Source: an uncultured Catenibacterium sp. (GTDB lineage Bacteria > Bacillota_I > Bacilli_A > Erysipelotrichales > Coprobacillaceae). From it: 64,000 nt of DNA. Position numbers and translations under genes: made by a program. Within the stretch, counting starts at the first letter, position 1; the number at the start of each line of letters is the position of its first letter. Of the stretch, positions 52,889-61,135 are shown piece after piece. The notes under the pieces are model-generated. The model worked only from the letters and a program-made list of their open reading frames with translations. It ran no database searches and had not been told where the DNA came from. Location of the stretch: contig UQGS01000005.1 of NCBI GenBank assembly GCA_900540685.1, positions 1 to 64,000 of the forward strand, given 5' to 3'.

Positions 52889-53848
52889 ATGAAAAGATTA
52901 TTATGTTTATTATTATGTAGTATATTGTTTGTGGCATGTGGTACTACAAAAGAGACAAAAAAGAAAGATACTGCAGTAGTAGAGAAACAAAAGAAAAAGG
53001 AAGCTAAGAAACTAGAAGAACAAAAGAAAAAGGAAGAAGAAGCTAAGAAACTAGAAGAACAGAAACAAATAGAAGAACAGAAGAAATTAGAAGAACAGAA
53101 AAAACTAGAAGAACAGAAAAAACTAGAGGAACAGAAGAAATTAGAGGAACAGAAAAAAGCTGAAGAAGCTAAAAGACAGGAAGAATTAAAAAGACAACAG
53201 GCACCTGTTGCGACAAATAATAATGTGGTGGCGATTGATGCGGGACATCAGGCAAGAGGTAATTCACAATTAGAACCGATTGGTCCTGGTGCTTCAACAC
53301 AAAAGGCTAAGGTGGCAAGTGGGGCAACAGGAACTGCCACACGTATTCCTGAATATCAGACTACTCTTAATGTCAGCTTAAAACTAAGAGATGTATTACA
53401 GTCTAGAGGGTATAAGGTTGTCATGATTCGTACAACCAATGATGTAAATATTTCTAATAGAGAAAGAGCTGAAATGGCTAATAATGCAGGCGCTGGTGCT
53501 TTTATTAGATTACATTGTGATGGTATTGGTAATAGCGGTGTCACTGGTGCAAGTGTACAGGAACCAGCTAATGGAAATCCTTATATGAGTGCAGGTAATG
53601 TGTCTGCTTCACAATCTTTAGGAAGAACAGTACTGAATCATTATTGTAGTACAACAGGTATTAGAAATAGAGGAATGGCAGCACGTAATGATTTAAGTGG
53701 AATCAACTGGTGTAAGACACCTGTATGCTTACTTGAGATGGGATTCATTTCTAATGGTGATGAAGATAGAAAGTTAAACAACAGTGATTTCCAGCAGAAA
53801 ATTGCGGAAGGTATTGCGAATGGTATTGACGCTTATTTTGGTCGATAA
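52889..53848 (+). CDS. N-acetylmuramoyl-L-alanine amidase lipoprotein with coiled-coil repeat
   Basis: 319 residues from the second ATG at 52889, better spaced from GGAAGGGTG. A lipobox (FVACG) anchors it. A Lys/Glu/Gln-rich coil (about 25-108) with five tandem xEEQKK units follows, then an Amidase_3 domain (about 117-319) with Zn ligands His (DAGHQ), Glu (RIPEYQ) and His (RLHCDG) and the catalytic Glu in CLLEMGF. It cleaves peptide from MurNAc at the cell surface. The coil probably spans part of the wall. Confidence 0.92.
   Translation: MKRLLCLLLCSILFVACGTTKETKKKDTAVVEKQKKKEAKKLEEQKKKEEEAKKLEEQKQIEEQKKLEEQKKLEEQKKLEEQKKLEEQKKAEEAKRQEELKRQQAPVATNNNVVAIDAGHQARGNSQLEPIGPGASTQKAKVASGATGTATRIPEYQTTLNVSLKLRDVLQSRGYKVVMIRTTNDVNISNRERAEMANNAGAGAFIRLHCDGIGNSGVTGASVQEPANGNPYMSAGNVSASQSLGRTVLNHYCSTTGIRNRGMAARNDLSGINWCKTPVCLLEMGFISNGDEDRKLNNSDFQQKIAEGIANGIDAYFGR
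53070..53160 (+). repeat. Five 18-bp tandem repeats in amidase gene
   Basis: Units of about GAAGAACAGAARAAAYTA encode IEEQKK then four LEEQKK. They differ only at synonymous positions, so the array is recently expanded or slippage-prone, and its length may vary between strains. Confidence 0.75.
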
Positions 53849-53891
53849 TAATTGCATTCACGCCTATTAACTGTTTATAATGTTTTTTGAT

Positions 53892-53916
53892 AAGGTTATC
53901 CTTATAGGATAACCTT
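53892..53916 (+). terminator. Perfect hairpin after amidase gene
   Basis: AAGGTTATCCT-TAT-AGGATAACCTT, with a weak T tract. It could end the amidase transcript or fold in the ttcA leader. Confidence 0.6.
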
Positions 53917-53966
53917 GAATTTTAGAGTATATTCCTATTGGTTTAGTAGGAACAAGAGGTGAAATA

Positions 53967-54806
53967 ATGGATAACATAAAAGCGATAGAACGTAGTATTA
54001 TTACAAACTTTAGAAAACCTTTATGGCGTAGATTTATTAAGGGTATTCAGGATTATGAACTCATTGAACCTGGTGATAAGATTGCAGTATGTATTTCAGG
54101 TGGTAAGGATTCAATGCTTCTTGCGAAGCTATTACAGGAATTACAGAGACATGGTAAGTTTCATTTTGATTTAGAGTTTATCTGTATGGATCCAGGTTAT
54201 AATCCTGCCAATAGAAAACTGATTGAGGAGAATGCGGAAAAGCTTGGTATTCCTATTCAGTTCTATGAATCAGATATATTCAATGTTGTACATGGTATAG
54301 AGAAGAATCCTTGTTATTTATGCGCAAGAATGCGTAGAGGGTTCTTATATAATAGAGCACAGGAATTAGGATGTAATAAGATTGCCTTAGGACATCATTA
54401 TTCAGATGTAATAGAAACTATTTTAATGGGGATGATGTATGGGGCTCAGGTCCAGACTATGATGCCTAAACTTCATAGTAAGAACTTTAAAGGTATGGAA
54501 TTAATCCGTCCTATGTATTTGATTCATGAAGAAGATATTATTGCCTGGGTTGAGAAGTTTAATTTAAAGTTCTTACAGTGTGCATGTCGTTTTACAGAAG
54601 AGTCTGAAGCACGTGGAGAAATTGAACATACATCTAAACGTGCAGAAACTAAGATGTTGATTAAGAAACTAAGAGAAATCAATCCTAAAGTAGAACAGAA
54701 TATCTTTAAGAGTGTAGAGAATGTTAATCTTAAGACAATTATTGCCTATACTGACTGGGATGAATCAAAGAAGAGTTTCTTAGATTTCTATAAGGAGCAG
54801 GAATAA
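53967..54806 (+). CDS. ttcA: TtcA-type tRNA 2-thiocytidine synthetase family protein
   Basis: 279 residues. The PP-loop CISGGKDSMLLAKLL binds ATP, CYLCARMRR gives a C-x2-C Fe-S ligand pair with a later Cys (CACRF), and GHHYSDVIET is conserved. TtcA thiolates cytidine 32 of tRNAs. TtcA-like paralogues in Bacillota may modify other sites, so the exact position is inferred. It overlaps tcdA by one base. Confidence 0.9.
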   Translation: MDNIKAIERSIITNFRKPLWRRFIKGIQDYELIEPGDKIAVCISGGKDSMLLAKLLQELQRHGKFHFDLEFICMDPGYNPANRKLIEENAEKLGIPIQFYESDIFNVVHGIEKNPCYLCARMRRGFLYNRAQELGCNKIALGHHYSDVIETILMGMMYGAQVQTMMPKLHSKNFKGMELIRPMYLIHEEDIIAWVEKFNLKFLQCACRFTEESEARGEIEHTSKRAETKMLIKKLREINPKVEQNIFKSVENVNLKTIIAYTDWDESKKSFLDFYKEQE

Positions 54807-55489
54807 TGGATGATCAGTTTACAAGATTAAGATGGATTGCAGGTGATAACTGTATTGATATCATGAAGACGAAACATGTTGCAGTGTTTGGCTGTGGTGG
54901 TGTTGGAGGATTTGTGGTAGAAGGATTAGTACGTTCTGGTGTAGGAACTATTGATGTATTTGATCATGATACAGTAGATATCACAAACCTCAATAGACAA
55001 ATTATCGCCTTACATTCTACTGTAGGTAAGAAGAAAGTAGATATTATTAAAGAACGTATGTTAGATATTAATCCAAATTTAAATATAAATACGTTTGATA
55101 CATTTTATTTACCAGAGAATGCTGATACAATAGATTTATCTCAATATGATTATGTAATTGATGCAATTGATACAGTAACTGCAAAGATAGAATTGATTAA
55201 GAGATGTACAGAATTGAATGTACCTATTATATCTTCTATGGGTACAGGAAATAAGCTTGATCCTTCTCACTTACAGATTACTGATATATATAAGACAAAG
55301 ATTGATCCTCTTGCGAAAGTAATGAGAAGAGAATTAAAAGCAAGAAGAATTAAGAAGTGTTTAGTTGCTTATTCAGATGAGATTCCTGCAAAGACAGGAC
55401 AAAGAACACCGGGTAGTAGTGTATTTGTGCCAGCGAGTGCAGGATTAATGATTGCAGGATATGTGTTTCAATCATTGATAGGAGGATAA
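54806..55489 (+). CDS. tcdA: tRNA threonylcarbamoyladenosine dehydratase
   Basis: 227 residues. A ThiF/E1-like protein with FGCGGVGGFVVEGL (ATP site), DHDTVDITNLNRQ and DAIDTVTAK. The C-terminal VVAYSDEIP-like segment is typical of TcdA, which cyclises t6A in tRNA to ct6A. It is translationally coupled to ttcA, so the two act in tRNA modification. Confidence 0.92.
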   Translation: MDDQFTRLRWIAGDNCIDIMKTKHVAVFGCGGVGGFVVEGLVRSGVGTIDVFDHDTVDITNLNRQIIALHSTVGKKKVDIIKERMLDINPNLNINTFDTFYLPENADTIDLSQYDYVIDAIDTVTAKIELIKRCTELNVPIISSMGTGNKLDPSHLQITDIYKTKIDPLAKVMRRELKARRIKKCLVAYSDEIPAKTGQRTPGSSVFVPASAGLMIAGYVFQSLIGG

Positions 55490-55493
55490 CAGT

Positions 55494-56042
55494 ATGGCTA
55501 AAGTTGCAGTTTTAATGGCAGATGGTTTTGAAGAAGTAGAAGCCTTAGGTGTAGTAGATATCTTAAGACGTGCAGAGGTGGATGTAGACACTGTTTCTAT
55601 TAAAGAGGAGCAGGTTGTCATTTCTTCTAGAAATATCCCTGTACGTGCAGATAAGACACTAACAGACATGGATTATTATGATATGATTGTGATTCCTGGA
55701 GGAGCAGGTGCATGGACCTTAAGAGATGATGATCGTATTATTTCACTCATTAAGAAATATGATCATGAAGAAAGATATATTGCCGCTATATGTGCAGGAC
55801 CTATGGCTTTAGGTAAAGCAGGTGTAATCACTAATAAGAAAGTCACTTCTTATCCAGGAGAAGAAATAGAAAGTTATTTAAAAGCAGGTAAATATGTTGA
55901 AGAAGAAGTGGTTGTAGATGGTCATATTATTACAAGTAGAGGACCAGCCACAGCATTTGCATTTGCTTATAAGCTTTTAGATGTATTAGGTATTGATTCA
56001 TCAAGCCTTAAGCATGGAATGTTGTATGATTTATACAGATAG
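55494..56042 (+). CDS. DJ-1/PfpI-family protein
   Basis: 182 residues. MADGFEEVEALGVVDILRR and the nucleophile elbow AAICAGPMALGKAG (Cys around 102) match DJ-1/YajL proteins, with the acidic residue at EE near position 16. They act as stress-related deglycases or chaperones. It follows tcdA by four bases and ends the operon with a terminator. Confidence 0.92.
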   Translation: MAKVAVLMADGFEEVEALGVVDILRRAEVDVDTVSIKEEQVVISSRNIPVRADKTLTDMDYYDMIVIPGGAGAWTLRDDDRIISLIKKYDHEERYIAAICAGPMALGKAGVITNKKVTSYPGEEIESYLKAGKYVEEEVVVDGHIITSRGPATAFAFAYKLLDVLGIDSSSLKHGMLYDLYR

Positions 56043-56061
56043 CCTGAGTGCTATCTTTTTT
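56037..56061 (+). terminator. Terminator of ttcA-tcdA-DJ-1 operon
   Basis: AGATAGC, CTGAGT loop, GCTATCT and a T run, overlapping the stop codon. Confidence 0.8.
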
Positions 56062-56066
56062 AATGC

Positions 56067-56092
56067 AAAAAAAAACGATCCCGAAGGATCGT
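56067..56092 (-). terminator. Terminator of tRNA-Glu
   Basis: On the minus strand ACGATCC-TTCG-GGATCGT followed by nine T, 12 bases after the tRNA CCA end. Confidence 0.9.
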
Positions 56093-56103
56093 AGTATTTA
56101 ATA

Positions 56104-56179
56104 TGGTGACCGGTACGGGATTCGAACCCGTGAATGCATGCGTGAAAGGCATGTGAGTTAACCGTTTCTCCAACCGGCC
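56104..56179 (-). tRNA. tRNA-Glu (anticodon TTC), CCA encoded
   Basis: The minus strand gives acceptor arms GGCCGGT and ACCGGTC, an anticodon stem CATGC/GCATG with loop CTTTCAC (anticodon TTC), and T arm ACGGG-TTCGAAT-CCCGT, ending A-CCA. All four arms pair. It is a single tRNA, not part of a cluster. Confidence 0.95.
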
Positions 56180-56227
56180 AGCGGAATTGAGTATATCATA
56201 GGAGAAACGAATACGTCAATAGTTATT

Positions 56228-56626
56228 TTAATATTTTGATAAAGAAAATGCAGAAATTTTTTTGTCTTTAAAAGTAAACTTAATTTGTATGTTCTTCTCT
56301 TTATATTTATAGGTTATTGTACCTTTTCCATTATTATAATGGTCAGAAGTAGGAGAAGAATAAGTATGCTTTACTGTAGAATAATCAGTTCCTACAGTAA
56401 TATTATTCTTAAGTTTATACTTCTTAGTAAAGAGAGTAAGTGTCTGAATCTTTCCATCCTTTTCTGAATATTGAATATTAGAATCAAATAAAGCATCTGA
56501 CATTTTTGATGCACTTACACCAGGATAAACCTCTTTATTCTTATAAATCACTGTATAGTCCTTTATATCAGGCTGCGCATTACATGCACATAATAAGAGA
56601 CATAGTAATAATAGTATTTTTTTCAT
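56228..56626 (-). CDS. Hypothetical small lipoprotein
   Basis: 132 residues. A lipobox (LLCAC, Cys14) is followed by a strand-rich, Lys-rich domain with a repeat of Y-x-x-K-x-I motifs. The cluster TVGTDYSTVKHTYSSP suggests a small beta fold. CAAGGAGGTATAC precedes the ATG. No relationship to its neighbours. It lies between tRNA-Glu and an ABC operon. Confidence 0.7.
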   Translation of the reverse strand: MKKILLLLCLLLCACNAQPDIKDYTVIYKNKEVYPGVSASKMSDALFDSNIQYSEKDGKIQTLTLFTKKYKLKNNITVGTDYSTVKHTYSSPTSDHYNNGKGTITYKYKEKNIQIKFTFKDKKISAFSLSKY

Positions 56627-56713
56627 ATGTATACCTCCTTGTTCTTATATTAGTTCTTTAATAAGAAAATGCAAGAGAAGTTTGACAGGGAGTAACTACC
56701 GTCTTGTAGAGTG

Positions 56714-56740
56714 AAGAAAAAGACTTCAAATGAAGTCTTT
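56714..56740 (-). terminator. Terminator of ABC pair B
   Basis: On the minus strand AAAGACTTCA-TT-TGAAGTCTTT followed by T. It overlaps the stop codon. Confidence 0.85.
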
Positions 56741-58844
56741 AACGGATGTTATGTTTTGATATCATCTTTTGAATGAATACAGGTATAAAGAATTCTATCA
56801 CAAATGCGGAAGCATAGAATAATGAGATATGAATTATTGTGATAGGCATGATTAATGGAATAATCATCATCTTTATTGTGAAAATCATAATCACTTCTAG
56901 AAGAATCCATACAAATGTACCGAGTATGAATGCGTTTTTCAAGTATGTGCGATAGAAGCTGTGATCTATTCTCTTAGTTGTTAAACCCATGTTATAGAGA
57001 TAGTCTCTTGTCTGTTTTTCTTCTCTTAAAATGAGATACTTAAGGTAAAAATAGAAACCATACAATAATATAAAGACAACTGCAATGAATTCTATCAATA
57101 CTTTCTGATTGGTGTTGATAAGAGAATTGATTGCATCATTATCTACAAATGCACCCTCTACCTTAAAACCTAATCTTTCTAATTCATTCTTTACCTGATT
57201 GATATTCTTAAGACTATCTACTCTTAATGTATAAGCATCTGGACGCCATGGTGTTTTCATGATGATATCATCTACATCATTCATAGTATAATTTTCAGGA
57301 AGAACATTTTCAATTTTTACATAACCTTTTTCACTATGAGGATCCTCTATATTATAAATAACAACACTTTCTTTGGCTTTAAAAGCTTCCATATATGGTG
57401 TAATACAGTCTCTAGGAATGTAAATATACGCATCTCCTGTGCCAACACTATTTGTGCTTATAGCTGTTCCTGATTTTAAAATTCCTCGTACAGGCAGGGT
57501 CATATAAACAAGTTTTACACAAGGTGTGTTAATATCGATCCACTCATCACCATCAGTTGATGTTCCCATTTGAGAAATACCAGAAGCATTATAGACAGGT
57601 ATTGGAACCCATAATCCTATTTTTAACTTCTTTATGTTAATATCCTCTAGTCTAAGGTTATTTTCTTCTAAGAAAGCTTCCATTTTTTCGTTGCTTAAAT
57701 AGACACCTTTATTATCAGCATGTTTAATAGTGATGTTTGTATAATCATCCCTACTATCATAAGTTTGAAGCATAAAGATGGATGAACTACCATTCATATG
57801 ACCATCAGATAGTGATATCTGATCATAGTTATTTTCTGTTGCACCATTCATATCATCCGTCCATTCTGAGAAGGTGCTATAGTGAACATCATATCTCCAT
57901 GTAAGGCGTTCTATGTGACTGACACTTTTAATCTTATTGTAATCCTGTTGACTCAGAGGTGTTTCTCCAGAATAGTATGTATAATAATCATTCTTATATT
58001 TTTCTTTGTAGACAACAAGGTCTCTAGAAGCAACAGAATTAATTTTGTCTTCATAAGAAGCACTATATGTTCCATAAATATTATAACTATAAGCACATAT
58101 AATCATCGTGAAAGCAACAAGTATATTCATTACTGTTCTGAAAGTACGATGCGAAAAACGAATATCCATGTTTTTATCTTTCATGATAGGTGCTTTTATT
58201 AGATTCTTTTCTTTGGATAGATCTCTATCTATGATTAATGCACCCTCCACTTTATAAAGCGTATCAGCTGCTTGAATCATTCTACTATCATGTGATGCAC
58301 TAATAACATAATGACCTTTATCTGCATATTCTTTGAGGATATTAATCATTATTTGTGCATAACCTGCATCAAGCGCAGCAGTAGGTTCATCTAAGATAAG
58401 TATTTCAGGCTGTCTCATTAAGGCTAAATAAACAGCAGCACGTGTTTTTTCTCCTCCAGATAAGCTTTTAGGATACTTATTTTCAAGAGGTTTTATACTT
58501 AATTGTTCTTCATAATCATTAATTCTTGTACATCCTAATTTTTCTAGCTGTTTAATATGGCTGCCAATGGTCATTCCTTCTATGAATAAAGGTATCTGGT
58601 GAACATTTGCGAGATGATTATAAATAAACTTTTGTTTACTTTCTTCATCAAGAGTATCTATTCTTTCACCTTCATAAAGATAAATACAGTTATAAGCAAA
58701 TTGGAAGGCTTTAAGAAATGTGGATTTTCCTGATCCGCTTCTTCCTTTGATAACAGTTAAATATCCACATTCAGCGCAGAATGAAGCATCTTTAAATAGA
58801 GTCTTTTTTCCAAAAGACACATTAAGTTGTTTAATTTCAAGCAT
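56739..58844 (-). CDS. ABC transporter, fused ATPase-permease, paralogue of subunit 2
   Basis: 701 residues from the ATG at 58844, placed after AGGTGG and one base after the upstream stop. Walker A GRSGSGKSTFL, signature LSGGEKTRAAVYLAL and Walker B ILILDEPTAALD are in residues 1-210. A helix near 240-258, an external domain and three C-terminal helices follow. It aligns along its whole length with the product of 17787-19868, including the FSHRTFR...NILVAFTMIICAYSYNIYG stretch. It partners with 58846-60645. No secreted protein gene accompanies this pair. Confidence 0.82.
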   Translation of the reverse strand: MLEIKQLNVSFGKKTLFKDASFCAECGYLTVIKGRSGSGKSTFLKAFQFAYNCIYLYEGERIDTLDEESKQKFIYNHLANVHQIPLFIEGMTIGSHIKQLEKLGCTRINDYEEQLSIKPLENKYPKSLSGGEKTRAAVYLALMRQPEILILDEPTAALDAGYAQIMINILKEYADKGHYVISASHDSRMIQAADTLYKVEGALIIDRDLSKEKNLIKAPIMKDKNMDIRFSHRTFRTVMNILVAFTMIICAYSYNIYGTYSASYEDKINSVASRDLVVYKEKYKNDYYTYYSGETPLSQQDYNKIKSVSHIERLTWRYDVHYSTFSEWTDDMNGATENNYDQISLSDGHMNGSSSIFMLQTYDSRDDYTNITIKHADNKGVYLSNEKMEAFLEENNLRLEDINIKKLKIGLWVPIPVYNASGISQMGTSTDGDEWIDINTPCVKLVYMTLPVRGILKSGTAISTNSVGTGDAYIYIPRDCITPYMEAFKAKESVVIYNIEDPHSEKGYVKIENVLPENYTMNDVDDIIMKTPWRPDAYTLRVDSLKNINQVKNELERLGFKVEGAFVDNDAINSLINTNQKVLIEFIAVVFILLYGFYFYLKYLILREEKQTRDYLYNMGLTTKRIDHSFYRTYLKNAFILGTFVWILLEVIMIFTIKMMIIPLIMPITIIHISLFYASAFVIEFFIPVFIQKMISKHNIR

Positions 58845-58845
58845 A

Positions 58846-60645
58846 TTAAACCACCTCATTTCTTAGTTCTGTAACAATATCAATCTTTTTGATAAATCTA
58901 GATTGCGTAATCACTCTTTCTAAAAGAAGTGTAATTATAAATACAAAAGTAGATATAAGAGGTGCTACAAGTGAGGATATACCTGTTAAAAGCAACATGA
59001 TAATAGATATAATTGTACTAATTACTAAAACAGCACAAAGCCCAATAATGCTTTCAGTCAGAGATATATGAATCAAATCTTTTTCTCTTAAGCCAGATAT
59101 TCTTAATAAAACAAGTTCACTCTTTCTTTGCATTAATAAATGTGATTCAAGAACAATATCAATAATCAAAGCAACAAGAATAATAATACCTGCAAACGTA
59201 AACATCAGCATTTGATAATAGTTGTTTAAGCTATTCATCGATTCTCTATCTGTAAATGAATCATTGATTGTATAACCGCTGCTTTCATAGTCTTTAAGAG
59301 CTGTTTCTAATTTATCGTATGTATCATAGCATATTACGTATCCTATATATTGTTTATCTTTACTGTTCTTTTCATAAATGGATTTCATTAATGAATAAGG
59401 CATATAGATATATCTTTGACTTTTTACTACATAATGGACTTTTTTAGAATTTTTAAATACACCATTCATATCAAAACTATGTTCAGTTTGATGCATTCCT
59501 TCTCTATCTTTAATTGTTATATCAAGGTCTATTTTGTTGTTCTTGGATTTCTGATTGAGAATATAGAAGGTAGATTCATCCATATAGATACCATTTTGTT
59601 TATCCTGTATAGGTCTATCTATATACTTGGATAAATCATCTTCTTTGAAATAAGGAACAATATAAACTTCTTCACCATTTATATCCGTACACATCTTATA
59701 TAAAGGATATGCATTCTTGTCTTTTAATGTGATGAGTTTGCTGTAGTCTTGATCTACATATGAATGCTTATCTTTTGTGATAATGGCTTTGTTTTCTAAT
59801 TGTCCTACCAGCATCTGCATTGCCTGTTTTTTGGAGTTATGAATAATTCCAGTCATAACCTGACATGAAACAAGACTTAAAACAAAAACCATCAATAAAA
59901 GAACATACATGAATCTATAATGTTTCATATATGTTTTAACATATTCAATACAGAAATTTTGATTAATAGAAGGGGCTGTCCCTTCACCACTTTGATCTTC
60001 TGAAAGAAAAAAATCAGAAGATGAAAGCATACCATCTTCAATCATATAAGTAACATCAGCATATTCTATTGCACATTCAGAATGTGATGCCATAACAATA
60101 GTCATATCATGACTCAGTTCTTTTAGTATTTCATAAATCTGTATTTCATTGTTATGGTCTAAAGAAGCAGTCGGTTCATCAAGAATAAGAACCTGTGGAT
60201 GACTAATAAGGGCACACGCAATAGAAAGTCTTTGTCTCTCACCAAGAGAAAGTGTCATAACATTCTGTGATGGAGAGACATCTAAATGCATTCTATCAAG
60301 GTATTCATCTATATCATCATCAGTTAGAACTTTATTATGAATAGATGCAAAATATTGAAGTGTACCTGTCACATCAAGATGAGGAAGAAGACTACTTTCT
60401 TGTAAAACATAACTTATACGACTTCTTCTATATTCATCTCTCATCTTTCCTTCTATGAGTTTTCCATCATAGAAATATTTATAATTACTTTTATTATCCA
60501 TAAGAGCAATACAGTAAAGAAGAGCTGTTTTTCCTGAACCGCTTGTACCTCTAAGAAGAGTGACAGAGTGAGCAGGAATACTGATTGTTGCATGATCTAG
60601 AATGACTCTATCATAGGTGATGGTTACATCTTTGAGTTCAATCAT
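58846..60645 (-). CDS. ABC transporter, fused ATPase-permease, paralogue of subunit 1
   Basis: 599 residues, the same length as its paralogue at 15986-17785 and similar throughout (shared LLHSHLMQRK-type and QAMQMLVGQLENKAIITKD segments). Walker A GTSGSGKTALL, signature LSLGERQRL and Walker B VLILDEPTASLD are intact. Topology is ATPase, one helix, external domain, three helices. An ATPase-permease of the MacB type with the next gene forms a heterodimer. A leader hairpin at 60665-60693 resembles the hairpin between secreted gene and ABC genes in the first copy. Confidence 0.82.
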   Translation of the reverse strand: MIELKDVTITYDRVILDHATISIPAHSVTLLRGTSGSGKTALLYCIALMDNKSNYKYFYDGKLIEGKMRDEYRRSRISYVLQESSLLPHLDVTGTLQYFASIHNKVLTDDDIDEYLDRMHLDVSPSQNVMTLSLGERQRLSIACALISHPQVLILDEPTASLDHNNEIQIYEILKELSHDMTIVMASHSECAIEYADVTYMIEDGMLSSSDFFLSEDQSGEGTAPSINQNFCIEYVKTYMKHYRFMYVLLLMVFVLSLVSCQVMTGIIHNSKKQAMQMLVGQLENKAIITKDKHSYVDQDYSKLITLKDKNAYPLYKMCTDINGEEVYIVPYFKEDDLSKYIDRPIQDKQNGIYMDESTFYILNQKSKNNKIDLDITIKDREGMHQTEHSFDMNGVFKNSKKVHYVVKSQRYIYMPYSLMKSIYEKNSKDKQYIGYVICYDTYDKLETALKDYESSGYTINDSFTDRESMNSLNNYYQMLMFTFAGIIILVALIIDIVLESHLLMQRKSELVLLRISGLREKDLIHISLTESIIGLCAVLVISTIISIIMLLLTGISSLVAPLISTFVFIITLLLERVITQSRFIKKIDIVTELRNEVV

Positions 60646-60664
60646 ATTATTATTCCTTTCTAAA

Positions 60665-60693
60665 TATGACTTCCAGTGGAACTAGAAGTCATA
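60665..60693 (-). other. Leader hairpin before ABC pair B
   Basis: On the minus strand TATGACTTCTAGT, a short loop and ACTGGAAGTCATA, then AGAAAGGAATAATAAT and the start. The first copy has GGCTTCTAGC...GCTAGAAGC and AGAAGGGAATGATAAT at the same place, so the two loci share this leader. No peptide gene fits in the 140 bases between this hairpin and the upstream gene. Confidence 0.6.
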
Positions 60694-60763
60694 ATTTTTA
60701 ATAATCCTATATATAATAATAGCAATTCGCAAAAATAATGTATACCCTTACATTGAAATCGTT

Positions 60764-60786
60764 AAAAAAAGACCTATGAAGGTCTT
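60764..60786 (-). terminator. Terminator of the small membrane protein gene
   Basis: On the minus strand AAGACCT-TCAT-AGGTCTT followed by T. Confidence 0.8.
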
Positions 60787-61027
60787 ATAAAATAATCGCA
60801 ATAATTAATTCAATTACTGCAAACACAATAAATGCGATTGTCCATCCTTTCTTGCTTTTTTTAGATGAAAACTTATCCATCTGAACAGGTACAATAAATA
60901 GAAGGGTAATAAGAATAATACCCGGAAAACGGATGCTTATACTTAAGAATCTTGTACAATAAAGCAATATAATTAAAAACAAACTAGTGCATGTAGATGG
61001 CAAATTTTTTATATACTTTTCTTTCAT
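60785..61027 (-). CDS. Small two-to-three-helix membrane protein, candidate immunity protein
   Basis: 80 residues. A basic start is followed by a helix (about 14-32), a second (33-48), a Lys/Ser-rich cytoplasmic turn (QMDKFSSKKSKK) and a C-terminal helix (62-80). AAGGAGATATATT precedes the ATG. It lies between two ABC cassettes on the same strand, so a role in self-immunity or as an accessory of these transporters is possible. I do not recognise the family. Confidence 0.6.
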   Translation of the reverse strand: MKEKYIKNLPSTCTSLFLIILLYCTRFLSISIRFPGIILITLLFIVPVQMDKFSSKKSKKGWTIAFIVFAVIELIIAIIL

Positions 61028-61112
61028 AATATATCTCCTTAATGAATTAGTTTAAACTAACTACAGTATATACCTTATGGAAGAAAATACAATACTATAT
61101 TATAAGAAATAC

Positions 61113-61135
61113 TAAAAGGGCAGTTAACTGCCCTT
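61113..61135 (-). terminator. Terminator of ABC pair C
   Basis: AAGGGCAGTT-AACTGCCCTT (perfect, no true loop) with TTTTAG on the minus strand, overlapping the stop codon. Confidence 0.75.

Noticed and set aside
53070..53160. CRISPR-like array
   Set aside because: The repeats are contiguous 18-bp coding units without spacers. No CRISPR array or cas gene was seen anywhere in the window.
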